From assembly GCF_019166065.1 (NCBI RefSeq), contig NZ_JAHTBN010000007.1, positions 124,001 through 188,000 of the forward strand: DNA of 64,000 bases. The letters are read 5' to 3'. Source of the DNA: Candidimonas humi (GTDB taxonomy: Bacteria; Pseudomonadota; Gammaproteobacteria; Burkholderiales; Burkholderiaceae_B). Made by a program: the position numbers and the translations under genes. The notes beneath the pieces were generated by a model. That model saw only the letters and a program-made list of their open reading frames with translations, searched no databases and had not been told where the DNA came from. The stretch's first letter is position 1; each line of letters starts with the position of its first letter. Shown here one piece after another: positions 8,242 through 18,300 of this stretch.

Positions 8242-9422
8242 TTTCACGCTTCCTGTCCTTGATGCTGCTGGCGGCAAGCCTGTGCGTGCTCCCGGTCGGC
8301 CGCGCGGCCACGCCGGCTGCCGCGGCGGCGCCGGCCGCCCAGACCAAGGTCTTTCCCACCACGCCCACTGTACGGCCGGACGGCAAGCGCTGGCGCATCG
8401 GCTATGTAGAAAGCGGCATATACGGCGACTATCCGCTGACGCTCGGCGAGATCGTCAAGGGCCTGCAGCACCTGGGCTGGCTCAAGCTCAAGGGCCCGAT
8501 GCCCAAGGGCGCGAGCGGGCAAGATCTATGGGCCTGGCTGGCGCAGAACACAGAAAGCAAATACCTGGAATTCGTCCCCGACGCCTGGTGGCAGCCGGGC
8601 AACTTCGACGCCAGCAAGCGCGCGCCCATGCGCGCGGCCATCGAGCAGCGCATCAAGGACCGCCACGACATCGACCTGATCATCGCCATGGGCACCTGGG
8701 CGGGCCAGGACATGCGCGCGCTCGGGCCTCCGGTGCCCACCATCGTGGCCTCTACCAGCGACCCGGTGGCCTCGGGCATTTCCGACAGCGTCAAGGACAG
8801 CGGCCGCGACAATCTGCAGGCGCGCATCGAGCCCGAACGCTACCAGCGCCAGGTCAGGCTGTTCCACGAAATCGTGCCCTTCAAGAAGCTGGGCATCGTC
8901 TACGAGAACAGCGACGCGGGCCGTACCTACGGCGCCGTGGCCGCCGTGGAGCAGGTCAGCAAAGAACTGGGCTTTGCCGTGCAACCCTGCTATGCCCAAT
9001 CCAACAGCATCACCACCGAACAGGCCGTCACCAATGCCGTCGAATGCTACAAGAAGCTCACCGAAGAGCGGGTCGATGCCGTGTACGTCACCACGCATCG
9101 CGGGGTGACTGCGGATTCCATCAAGGAAATCGCCAAGATCCTCGAACAGGCCAAAGTGCCGAGCTTCTCGATGAACGGCTCCAAAGAAGTCAAGAGCGGC
9201 ATCCTGCTCAGCCTGGCGCAGGCAGATCTTTCCTATGTGGGCCTGTTCCACGCCGAAAGCATCGCGCGCGTCTTCAACGGCGCCAAGCCGCGCCAGCTCA
9301 GCCAGATATGGATAGACCCGCCGAAGATCGCGCTGAACCTGGCCACCGCCCGGGCCATAGGTTTCGACCCGCCGGTCGACATCCTGCTGGCCGCCGACGA
9401 GGTCTACGAAACGGCGCCCTGA
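8238..9422 (+). CDS. ABC-type periplasmic substrate-binding protein (TrpX/YtrF-like family)
   Basis: 394 residues with a Sec signal peptide (hydrophobic core about 5-22, cleavage near GRAATP). The mature protein looks like the ABC_sub_bind family (two Rossmann-like lobes; DLIIAMGTWAGQ, VASTSDPVASG, LGIVYENSDAG). No ABC permease or ATPase gene is adjacent. Instead the ATG overlaps the SpoIIE phosphatase stop (8238-8241), so it may act as a signal-presenting protein for that phosphatase. The 3' end overlaps the end of the convergent ligase gene by 19 bp. Ligand unknown. Confidence 0.82.
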   Translation: MISRFLSLMLLAASLCVLPVGRAATPAAAAAPAAQTKVFPTTPTVRPDGKRWRIGYVESGIYGDYPLTLGEIVKGLQHLGWLKLKGPMPKGASGQDLWAWLAQNTESKYLEFVPDAWWQPGNFDASKRAPMRAAIEQRIKDRHDIDLIIAMGTWAGQDMRALGPPVPTIVASTSDPVASGISDSVKDSGRDNLQARIEPERYQRQVRLFHEIVPFKKLGIVYENSDAGRTYGAVAAVEQVSKELGFAVQPCYAQSNSITTEQAVTNAVECYKKLTEERVDAVYVTTHRGVTADSIKEIAKILEQAKVPSFSMNGSKEVKSGILLSLAQADLSYVGLFHAESIARVFNGAKPRQLSQIWIDPPKIALNLATARAIGFDPPVDILLAADEVYETAP

Positions 9423-10945
9423 GGCTCCATATAGCATGAAGGGTGCAGCGCGGCATGGCGTGCCAGCACGGCGCGCAGGCGCTGCCCTGCCGTGCCGGGG
9501 GCCCGGTTCCAGGTCTCCAGCAGGCGATCGGCCGCGCTGCGGCCGCTGTCCAGCACATAGTCGGCATAAGCCAGCCACTGGCGGCCCTCGGCGCCCAGGC
9601 CTGCGCGCGCCACGTCCAGCACATCGGCGCACAGCGCCCTGACCCTCGCGTCATCCAGGCCGTCGCGCATCGCGGGCTCGCGCAAGGCCGCCAGCGCCGC
9701 CCAGCCCCAGCGGTCCACCAGGTCCTGGGCGGCATCCAGCCGGTTCAGCAGGCCGCGCTGCAAGGCTATGGGCGCCAGCAGCATGCTGCGCGCCGGCCCC
9801 TGCCCGGCCTCGTCCACCAGGCATTCGTCGGCAAAGCCTGCGCCCGGCGCGCGCGCCTCGATATACATCTGCGCGCCGCAAGCCTCGAACAAATCCTCCA
9901 GCCCGCCTTCGTGTTCCCAGGCTTGCATCAGTTCGGCAAGCTCGGGGGTGCGCTGCAGGCGATAGCGCAGGCGCGCATCCAGGAACTGGCCGATCTGGGA
10001 ATATTCGAAATGCCGCGCCTGCGGCGCCAGATGCACGCGCTCGCCGGTATCGACGCGGCGGCCCGGCCACTGCGCCGCGAGCAGGAAATCCCGCAGGCAG
10101 GGGTCGCCATCGGGCAGCATCGTCGCGACCGCCTTGTAATCGTAGGATTGCGCCATCGGCAGGCCCCGCGTCACGGTTCCCGGGCCGAACATCCAGTGGA
10201 AGAAATCGCCCAGGTCGCGAAACGGGCGCGGCGGGCATGTGCTCAGCATCAGGTCGCCCGGGAACGTGGCCGGCGCGAATACGCGCTGCCACAGCGTCAT
10301 GCGGTTTTCCTTGTAGCCGGTCGGGCGGCCGCCCTCGAGCGGGCTGTTGGCGAACAGCGCGATGCTGGCGGGCGACAGGGCGACCGCGACGTTCAGCGCG
10401 CGTATCGCCGCAGCGATGGGAACCGAGGTGTTGGCGCCGTTCTGCGCCTTGGCGTCTATGCCTTCCCAGTGATGCCAGCCGCGGTGGCCGCGCAGTTCCG
10501 TGTATATGGGCCGGGGCACGCAGACACGCGCATACCAGGCCGCATCGCGCGGGCAGTCCGGGTGTTCCGAGGCATTGAGCACGCAGGCCCCGTCGGCCCG
10601 CAGCGCTTCGAGCGTATCGGCGAGTTCCTGGTGCGCGCGCGCCGCCAGGCAAGCCAGCCCGTTCTCGTCGGACACTGGCGCCAGCGCGGTTTCCAGCAGA
10701 TTGAAGCCATTGTCCAGCCCGCACTCGGCCTGCGCGGTATGCAGCGCCACGCGGCGCTGATCCAGGCATACGGGTTCACAGTCCATGCCGCGCCGCCGCT
10801 TGATCGATTCGAGGGCCTCGAAATAATGCCGGACCGGCAGGCTGAGCCCGCTGGAATCGTGCACCACCACCATTTCGATCTCCAGGCCCACGCGGCTGCG
10901 ATAAGGCTGTATATCACCCGCGCCCGCAGTGTCAGGCAAGTGCAT
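9404..10945 (-). CDS. Glutamate-cysteine ligase family 2 (GCS2) carboxylate-amine ligase
   Basis: 513 residues. GCS2-type motifs are VGLEIEMVVV near the N-terminus, LDNGFNLLETALAPV (about 80), HHWEGIDAKAQNGANTS (about 155-170) and YKENRMTLWQR (about 210). The family forms gamma-glutamyl or related amide bonds using ATP. Enzymes of this type serve glutathione or ergothioneine synthesis, and relatives occur in natural-product clusters. The ATG at 10945 has a good Shine-Dalgarno (AAGGAAGG) and lies 14 bp inside the end of the preceding glycosyltransferase-like gene. This argues for coupled expression with the lipopeptide operon. It could therefore decorate the lipopeptide (for example add Glu or an amine to a side-chain carboxylate) rather than make glutathione; that role is inference. 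The 3' end overlaps the convergent binding-protein gene by 19 bp. Confidence 0.75.
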   Translation of the reverse strand: MHLPDTAGAGDIQPYRSRVGLEIEMVVVHDSSGLSLPVRHYFEALESIKRRRGMDCEPVCLDQRRVALHTAQAECGLDNGFNLLETALAPVSDENGLACLAARAHQELADTLEALRADGACVLNASEHPDCPRDAAWYARVCVPRPIYTELRGHRGWHHWEGIDAKAQNGANTSVPIAAAIRALNVAVALSPASIALFANSPLEGGRPTGYKENRMTLWQRVFAPATFPGDLMLSTCPPRPFRDLGDFFHWMFGPGTVTRGLPMAQSYDYKAVATMLPDGDPCLRDFLLAAQWPGRRVDTGERVHLAPQARHFEYSQIGQFLDARLRYRLQRTPELAELMQAWEHEGGLEDLFEACGAQMYIEARAPGAGFADECLVDEAGQGPARSMLLAPIALQRGLLNRLDAAQDLVDRWGWAALAALREPAMRDGLDDARVRALCADVLDVARAGLGAEGRQWLAYADYVLDSGRSAADRLLETWNRAPGTAGQRLRAVLARHAALHPSCYMEPQGAVS

Positions 10946-12335
10946 CGTTGCTGGTCCTTCCTTGCAGTGTGTCTTCCCGGAACAGCGGCGTGCACCACGA
11001 GAAGCCGCCATGGCATTCGACCATGGCCTTGAAGATTTCGGCCAGGCCGCCGTAGTCCCTGGCCCCGACCTCTATGCCCAGGGACGCCAGCAACTCCAGG
11101 GGAGTAGAAACAAAGACCGTGCGCAGATCGAGCTGCTGCCGGCACATGCGCAATGCGTCTTCCAGGCGCATTGCGCGCAGCGGCGCGGCGCCGGCGTCCG
11201 GGGCCGCCGGTATGGACGCTGCCAGGCGCGCATCCGCATTATGATCCGGCGACGGCATGCGCGCAGCCGGATCGATGCCCGGCCGCTGCCGCCCGGCATC
11301 GAGGCTCACGGGCACGGGCGCGTCTTGCAAGCTGCCGAGCAGGGCCTCGAGCTCGTCGATGACCGCGCCCCATTCTCCCTGATGCGCCTGGCGCAGCAGC
11401 CGCATGCTGCGATACAGAGACGTGCCTGGCGCATTCAGCCCCCAGCGCCAGCTGCATGGCCGGCTCAACAGGTTCCAGACCGGTATGCCGAGCGCGCCCG
11501 CGAGATGCGCCGGCGCGCTGTCTATGCTGATGAGCAAGTCGAGGCCGGCGATGGCGGCAGCCAGATCCGCGACGTCGGCCATTGCTTCCAGCGGCTCGAT
11601 CGCGGCAGCCCAAGAATGCGCACGCAGCTCGTCGCCCGCGGAGCCCCATTGCAGGCTCTTCCAGGCGATCTCGGGATGCCCGCGCACGAGCCCCGCGAAC
11701 AGCGCCAGCGGCACGGATTTCAGATCGGTCGCCGCCCCCGTGGCGCGGGCCGACCAGTTCAGCCCCACCCGCAGCCGGCCTTGATTGCGCGTGGCGGCCG
11801 GCTGGCTGGCAAGCTTGAGATAGGGCCGGCCGCCGGTGGGGTCCGAGCTCAAGGCCCCCATGCGCATGAGCGCCACTTGCACTTTGGCGGGTTCGGCTTG
11901 CGCCTGCTCCGGCGTGACCGGCTCGATCCGCAGCCCCTGCAGGCGCAACAGCCTGTGCAGTTCCGGACGGCACTGCACGCGCACCCGGTCGAACTGCGCG
12001 GCGACCTGCGGCACATAGCGCCATTGCTGCACGATATCGCCTATGCCCTGGTCGGCCACGATCATCAGGTCGCGCTCGGGAAATTCGGGGCGGATGGTAA
12101 GAATAGTGGGAGAACGCTCGTTGCTGCGCCGCGCCAGGCTGCTGGGTGTATTCACGTCCCACAGCATGGACTCGCTTTCGCCCGTGGACAGCCGCTCGAC
12201 ATCCACGTCCAGGCACCAGGGCTGCCCCAACCCCGGCGGCCGTATGCTCACGTGCAAGTCTTCCAGCGCCCAATGAAATGGCGACGCGACCGACACGGGA
12301 TCAAACTTGCGGCTCATGACTCGATACACCCGCAT
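10932..12335 (-). CDS. Glycosyltransferase-like protein (GT9/GT41-type C-terminal fold)
   Basis: 467 residues. The central part (about 85-330) resembles the nucleotide-sugar half of heptosyltransferase/TPR-associated glycosyltransferases. It has DQGIGDIVQQWRYVP near residue 95, VGLNWSAR near 190, and SIDSAPAHLAGALGIPVW followed by a tryptophan-rich loop near 270-295. The N-terminal 80 residues and the last ~100 residues (after a Pro/Ala-rich stretch) have no family I recognise. The gene begins 18 bp after the megasynthase stop and overlaps the following ligase gene, so it is co-transcribed with the lipopeptide genes and may glycosylate the product. An internal ATG at 12317 is an alternative start. 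Sugar donor and acceptor are unknown. Confidence 0.68.
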   Translation of the reverse strand: MRVYRVMSRKFDPVSVASPFHWALEDLHVSIRPPGLGQPWCLDVDVERLSTGESESMLWDVNTPSSLARRSNERSPTILTIRPEFPERDLMIVADQGIGDIVQQWRYVPQVAAQFDRVRVQCRPELHRLLRLQGLRIEPVTPEQAQAEPAKVQVALMRMGALSSDPTGGRPYLKLASQPAATRNQGRLRVGLNWSARATGAATDLKSVPLALFAGLVRGHPEIAWKSLQWGSAGDELRAHSWAAAIEPLEAMADVADLAAAIAGLDLLISIDSAPAHLAGALGIPVWNLLSRPCSWRWGLNAPGTSLYRSMRLLRQAHQGEWGAVIDELEALLGSLQDAPVPVSLDAGRQRPGIDPAARMPSPDHNADARLAASIPAAPDAGAAPLRAMRLEDALRMCRQQLDLRTVFVSTPLELLASLGIEVGARDYGGLAEIFKAMVECHGGFSWCTPLFREDTLQGRTSNDALA

Positions 12336-12353
12336 ATGCGCCGGGCCATGGAC

Positions 12354-15300
12354 TTAGTCCTCCAGCCCGACATCGCCGAGTTCTCCCATCAGCTGGTCCA
12401 GCTCGCCCTGGGAGAATTCCATGCCGGTGAAATCGGCGGGGGTATAGACCGCAGTGGCCGACGCGGCGCAGGCCGCCGTCAGGCGCATAAGCTCTTCCCG
12501 AATGCTTTCGAGCAGGCCGGCGACCGTGGCCTCGCCATGCCTTGCCGCATGGCGGCAAGACAGCCAGAGGCCCTCGTCGTCCTGCCAGCCGTCGAAGGCC
12601 AGCAAATGGCGCCGGGCGGCATCGGCGCCCCGCTCCCGGCCCGCCCCCAGGCGCAACAGCGCGAGATCGCCGCCGCCGAACTGCCCCAATTCGCCGACAT
12701 AGTTGAAGGACACATCCGGGTCGACACGCAATTCTTCATGGCCGCCGTAGCGCAGCACGCCGTAGGACATGCCATGCCCGGGGATTTCGCGCAGGGTCTC
12801 TTTCAGGGCCGGCAGCCAGTCGTCGAGCCGGCTCGCATCCGCGTCCGGCAGGACTACCGGATAGCGGGTCGTGAACCACCCTACGGTACGCGACAAATCT
12901 ATGGCAGCATCGAAAGGCTGGCGGCCATGGCCTTCCAGGTCCAGGGCCACGGCTTGCCCGGCCCAGGCGGCCAGCGCCAGCCCGACGGCGGCCAGCACCG
13001 CCTCGTGGGCGCGCAGGCCAAAGACCGATGCCATGCCCTCGAGAAACTGGACTGCCGGTTCCGCGGGCACGCACAAGCGCTGCTCGCGCACATCGCCTTC
13101 GCAGTTGGACTGTGTTGCGTCGTCGACGGGAATGACGGTGCAGCCGGCCGCGCGCCGGGCTATCCGCGACCAATAGGCCAGGTGCACCTCTTCGGCCTGC
13201 ACTCGCTGCGACAGGGCCTGCGCCCACCACGACCATGAAGTGCCGGCGCCGCGCAGTGCGGCCGGGCCGCCCGCGAGCCCCGCCTCGAGGTCTTCGGCCA
13301 GGACAGCCCACGACACCACATCGGACACGGCGTGATGCACGGCCAGCACGATCTGCGCGCCGCGGCCCGCGCCCAGGTTCAGGGCGCCCGCCGCCAACAC
13401 GCGGCCCGCGGCCAGGTCCAGGGCCCCCATCAGTTCGTCCGCGAGCCGGTCTTGCGCGGCGGGCAGTTCCGCGGCTTCCAGCGCCGAGGCATCCCGGACG
13501 CAGAGCGTCGGCGCGGAGGCCGCGCGCACCTGCTGGCAGGCTGTCGAGCCGACCAGATCGACAGCCGTGCGCAAGGCATCGTGGCGCTCGATCATGGCAT
13601 CGAGCACGGCCCGCAGGGCCGGGGCTTCAATGGTGGAAGGCGCCTGGAACACCGCGCTGAGGCACCAGCGGTTGCGGTCCGGCATGGCGGTTTCGCGCAG
13701 CCAATGCTGGATCGGGGTAAGAGGCACGGGGCCGGCCAGCGGCTCTGCGCCCGCGACCCCCGCCGCCGACACTGCCAGGGCTGCCAGCCCGCGAGGCGTG
13801 GGCGCCTGGAACACTTGAGTAGGCGTCAAGGCCAGGCCGACGGCGCGCGCGCGGCCGACGATCTGGATGGCCATGATGGAATCGCCGCCCAGGGCGAAGA
13901 AATCATCGTCGGGGCCGATCTCGTCGCGCTGCAATACGGCGCGCCAGATTTCCAGGAGCGCAGCGACTCTTGGATCGGCTGCGCCCGCGGGCGCAGCCTG
14001 CGGGACGCTCTCGAGCGGTGCGCCGCCGCTGCCGGACGCCGCCGCGGCAGCGGAAACCGCCAGGCCCGGCGCTGCCGCCAGGAGCGCCTGGCGATCGATC
14101 TTGCCATTGGGAGTCAATGGCATGGCCTCGCGCACCATGATGCGCGCCGGCACCATGGCCGCGGGCACCTGCCGCGCCAGCCAGGCCAGCGCCGCGCCAG
14201 CCTCGGCCTCGCCGGCCACTACCGCCAGCAACGCAGGCTCGCGCCCTTCGTGATGTTCTACCAAGACCACCGCGTCGCGGACCCCGGGGCAGGCGCGCAA
14301 CAGCTCGGCCAGCCCCGCCGGCTCGATGCGATGGCCGCGGATCTTGACCATGTCGTCGCCGCGGCCGAGGAACAAGATGGCGCCGTCGGGACGGCGCCGC
14401 GCCAGGTCGCCGGTACGGTAGCGGCGCAGGCCGTGTTCATCGCTGCCGAAGCGTTCCGCGCCCGCGGCTTCCGGACGCGTGTAGCCGCTAGCCACCGCCG
14501 GGCCGGAAATGACGATCTCGCCCTCGGCGCCATCGGCCACCGGCATACCGTCCGCGCCGATCAAGGCCACCGCATAGCCGTCCAGCGGCTGGCCTATCGG
14601 CACGGCATGCTCGCCGTCGGCGCGCAGCGCAGCCGCGGCTTCGGTCATGCAGGCGCCCACCGTGGTTTCCGTGGGACCGTAGTGGTTGAAGACTCTACAC
14701 GCGGCGCCCAGGCCATGGATGCGCTCGACCAGCTTCCAGCTAAGCACGTCGCCGCCGAGTATCAGCGCCTTGCGCGGCAGCAGCGCCGCGGCCCCGGGGG
14801 CGTCGAGCAGCGCGGCCAGATGCGCCGGCACGATCTTCATGACGTCCACCGGCATGCGCGCCATCCATTGCTGCAGGGCGGCCGGATCGCGCGCGGTCTC
14901 GGCGTCCACCGCGTGCAGCGCGCCGCCGCTCCATAGGGCGGCGAGCACCGAGGTGTAGCCCAGGTCGGCGGCAAAAGACGACACGATCGCGCAGGACAAG
15001 GGGCCTTGCAGGCCCAGGCGGCCCAGCATGGCCTGCACATAGGCGGCCACCGCGCCTTGCGGCACAATCACGCCCTTGGGGCGTCCGGTGGAGCCCGACG
15101 TGTACAGCACATAGGCAGTGTCGGCCGCTGCGGCGGCTGGCGGGAGCATGGTCGGCAATTCCGACGCGGAAGCCTCCGATGCGCGTTCCCAGGCGACGGC
15201 AGGCACGGACGGCAAGGGCGACCCGGTGCCCGCTTCCACGACGATCGCCTTGGCGCCGCTGTCTTCCAGCACATAAGCGTGATGGCTGTCGGGATGGTCT

Positions 15301-18300
15301 TCGTCCAGCGGCACGAAGGCCGCGCCCAGGCGCATCGCGGCCAATATCGCCACCACCGGACCCAGGCTGCGCGGCAGCCGGAAAGCCACCCGGTCGCCCG
15401 CGCCTACACCCGCCTGCGCAAGCCGCACAGCCAGTGCTAGGGCCATGGCGTCGAGCCCGGCATAGTCGACGATGCCTTGGGCATCGCGCACCGCGGCCGC
15501 GGCCGGCGTTTGCGCGGCATGGCGTGCGACGCGCTGCGCCAAGGTCTCCACGCCCGCCCCGATGCCTGCGCCCTCCGGTGCCGCTGCGCCGGCATCGGCG
15601 GCGGTACGAGCAAGAGGACTGGAAGACGCCGCAGCGGCAACGAAACCAGAGGCGGCAGTCCCGGCGGCGCGCATGCCGGCCCCGCCGCCGGGCCCCGATT
15701 GCGGCGGCGCCGCCAGCGCCTCGAGTATGCCCGCATACAAATCCAGCCATTGTTCGACGCGCGCGGCGTCGAACAGGTCGCGGTTGTAATGGGCTTCGAC
15801 GCACAGGCCGTCGGCGTCCGCGGTCATGTTCCAGTTCAGGTCCCAGCGCACCGCACCGTGCGCATTGGCGTCGACCGATACATCGAGCCCGGCGAAACGC
15901 GGCGGCGCGTCCATCCGGTCCAGATTGAAAGACACCGAGGCCAGCGGCGGACGCGACGGATCGCGGCGCAGGTTCAGGTCTTTCAGCAGGCGGGCATAAG
16001 GATAGTCGCGATGCGCCATGCCTTGCGCCACGCCGCGCTGCGCGGCGGCGAGCAGCGCGTCATCGGCCACGTCTGCGCCGGCGGCGATGCGCAGCGGCAA
16101 CACGCCCACGCAATAGCCCAGCAGCGCGGACGCGCCCAGCTCGGCCTGGCCAGCGGAAAAAATGGCGACCGCGAGATCGTCCTGGCCGGACAAGCGGGCC
16201 AGCATGCGTCCGTATGCCGCCAGGCAGACGGCGAACAGCGAACCGCCGGCTCGGCGCCCATAGGATTCCAGCGCCTGCTTCAATTGCACGGGCAGGCGCC
16301 GCACTACTCGTGCCCCGGCATAACCCTGCAGGGCCGGACGCGGCCGGTCGGCCGGCAGCTCCAGCGCAGGGGGCACCGTCGAATACACGGAACGCCAATA
16401 CGCCGCCACCTCGGGCAGCCCGGCGCGAGCGCGGGTGTGTTCGGCATAGCGGCGATAAGGAACGGGTTCGGACAGTTCCGCGGCCCGGCCCTCGCGCGCG
16501 GCGCTATAGATCTCGGCGAGTTCCAGCGCCATGGCCTGCATCGACCAGCCGTCGGTGATCAAGTGCGGCATGGCCAGCACCAGGCGATACCGGTCGGCGG
16601 CCAGGCGCAGCAGCCAGGCCGCGACCAGGGGCCCGCGCTCCAGGTCGAAAGGCGCGAGCACGGCCTGGCTTATCCAAGCCCGCAACGCCGCTTCGTCGGC
16701 ATTCTGGCGATCGAGCACCAGCACGCGGGGCGGCAGTTCGCGGTGCACGACCAGCTCGGCGCCGTCCTCGGGGAAGGTGCTGCGCAGGGCCTCGTGGCGC
16801 CGCACGACCTCGCACAAGGCGGCATCGAGCGCGGCCGTGTCGAGCTCTCCCTGGAAATCGAGCACCAGGGATTGGTTGTAGGCCGCCGACGTTTGCGGAC
16901 TGAAGGCCGCCAGCAGGCGCAGCGCCTGCTGGCCGGCGGTGGTAGGCAGTATCTCTTCATCTGCGTGGGCCGAGGCAGATGCCAGGCCATGCGCGGCGGC
17001 GGTAGCCGCCGGAGCATCGATCGACGCGCCGGCCGCAGGCATGCGGGCGGCGGCAGCGGCCGTCATGGCCACGGACGCGGCTGCCGCTGCGGATGCGCTG
17101 GCGGCGGCCGAGGCGCGGGCCGGAGCCGGCGCCCCGCCCAGCATTCCCGCGGCGCGCATGTCGCGCACCGAGTCGCGCACGGCCCCTTCGATCAGGTCGA
17201 GATCGGCATCGCTGTGCGCGGTCGACAGGAAGCAGGTGCGGCCTTCCCAGACGTACACGCCATGCTGGATCATCTGGTTGTAGAACAGGTCGCTCGCACC
17301 GATGAAGCGAAACAGCGAGGCGAAGTGATGCACCGAGATGCCGGCCTGCTCTTGCGCCAGCACGGCGTTCAGGCGCGCCGCGAAATCCGCCGTGCGCCGG
17401 TTCAGCGTTTCCTGCAGTTCCGGCCCGGCGGCCTCGAGGTGCTCGAGCACGGAACGCGCGGCCGCCATGGCCAGCGGATTCTTGTTGAAGGTGCCGGCAA
17501 AGAAAGTGCGCGCGTCCCGCGGCGCGCCCGGGCCGTCCAGCGGCCAGGCGCCGCCGTCCAGCGCATCCAGGTAGCGGGCCTGGCCCGCCACCACGCCTAT
17601 GGGCAGGCCGCCGCCGACGATCTTGCCGTAGGTGACCAGGTCGGCGCGCACGCCGGCCCAGGCCTGGGCGCCGCCCAAGCCCACGCGGAAACCTAATAGC
17701 ACTTCGTCGAAAATCAGCGGTACGCCGAGGGCCTGGGTGATGGCGCGCAGGCGCTGCAGGAATTCGCGCGGCTGGCGATCGGGCCGCCGGCCCTGCACGG
17801 GCTCGACGATTACCGCGGCGAGGCTTGGAGCTTCGCGGGCAACGATTTCCAGCGAACCCTGTTCGTCGCCGTAGTCCAGCAGCAGCACATCACCCACCAT
17901 GGCCGGCGGCGTGCCGCCGGCCAGCGGCACTGAAGCGCCGCCCGGCCCCACCTGGGCCAGGGTGCCGTCGAAATGGCCATGATACGAGCCCTGGAACATG
18001 GCGATGCGCTGGCGCCCCGTGGCGTGGCGGGCCAGGCGCAGCGCGGACATCACGGCTTCCGTGCCGCTGTTGCAGAATGCCGCGCGCTCGTTGCCGGTGA
18101 GCCGGCAGATGCGCTGCGCGACTTCCCCCGCCAGATGCGCCTGCGGGCCTATGAACATGCCGCGTTCGGCGATATGCCGGGCGATGGCCTCGGTGATGAA
18201 TTCCGGACTGTGGCCGAACAACTGCACGCCGAAACCCATCGCGATGTCGACATAATGGTTGCCGTCGATGTCGGTGAGATGGCTGCCCGAGGCTTGCGCA

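Noticed and set aside
10929-13238. Long rightward open frame opposite the glycosyltransferase-like and megasynthase genes (and similar ones up to about 21 kb)
   Set aside because: Typical antisense open frames of GC-rich coding DNA: Gln/Arg/Ala/His-rich, no domains, and the opposite strand has clear PKS/NRPS motifs.
14900-15130. First reading of the megasynthase A domain as lacking the amine-binding Asp (SSFAADLG with Ala at 235)
   Set aside because: Counting 39 residues back from the conserved Lys278-Pro281 segment puts Asp of ADLGYT at 235 and Thr at 239, giving a coherent Asp-like code.
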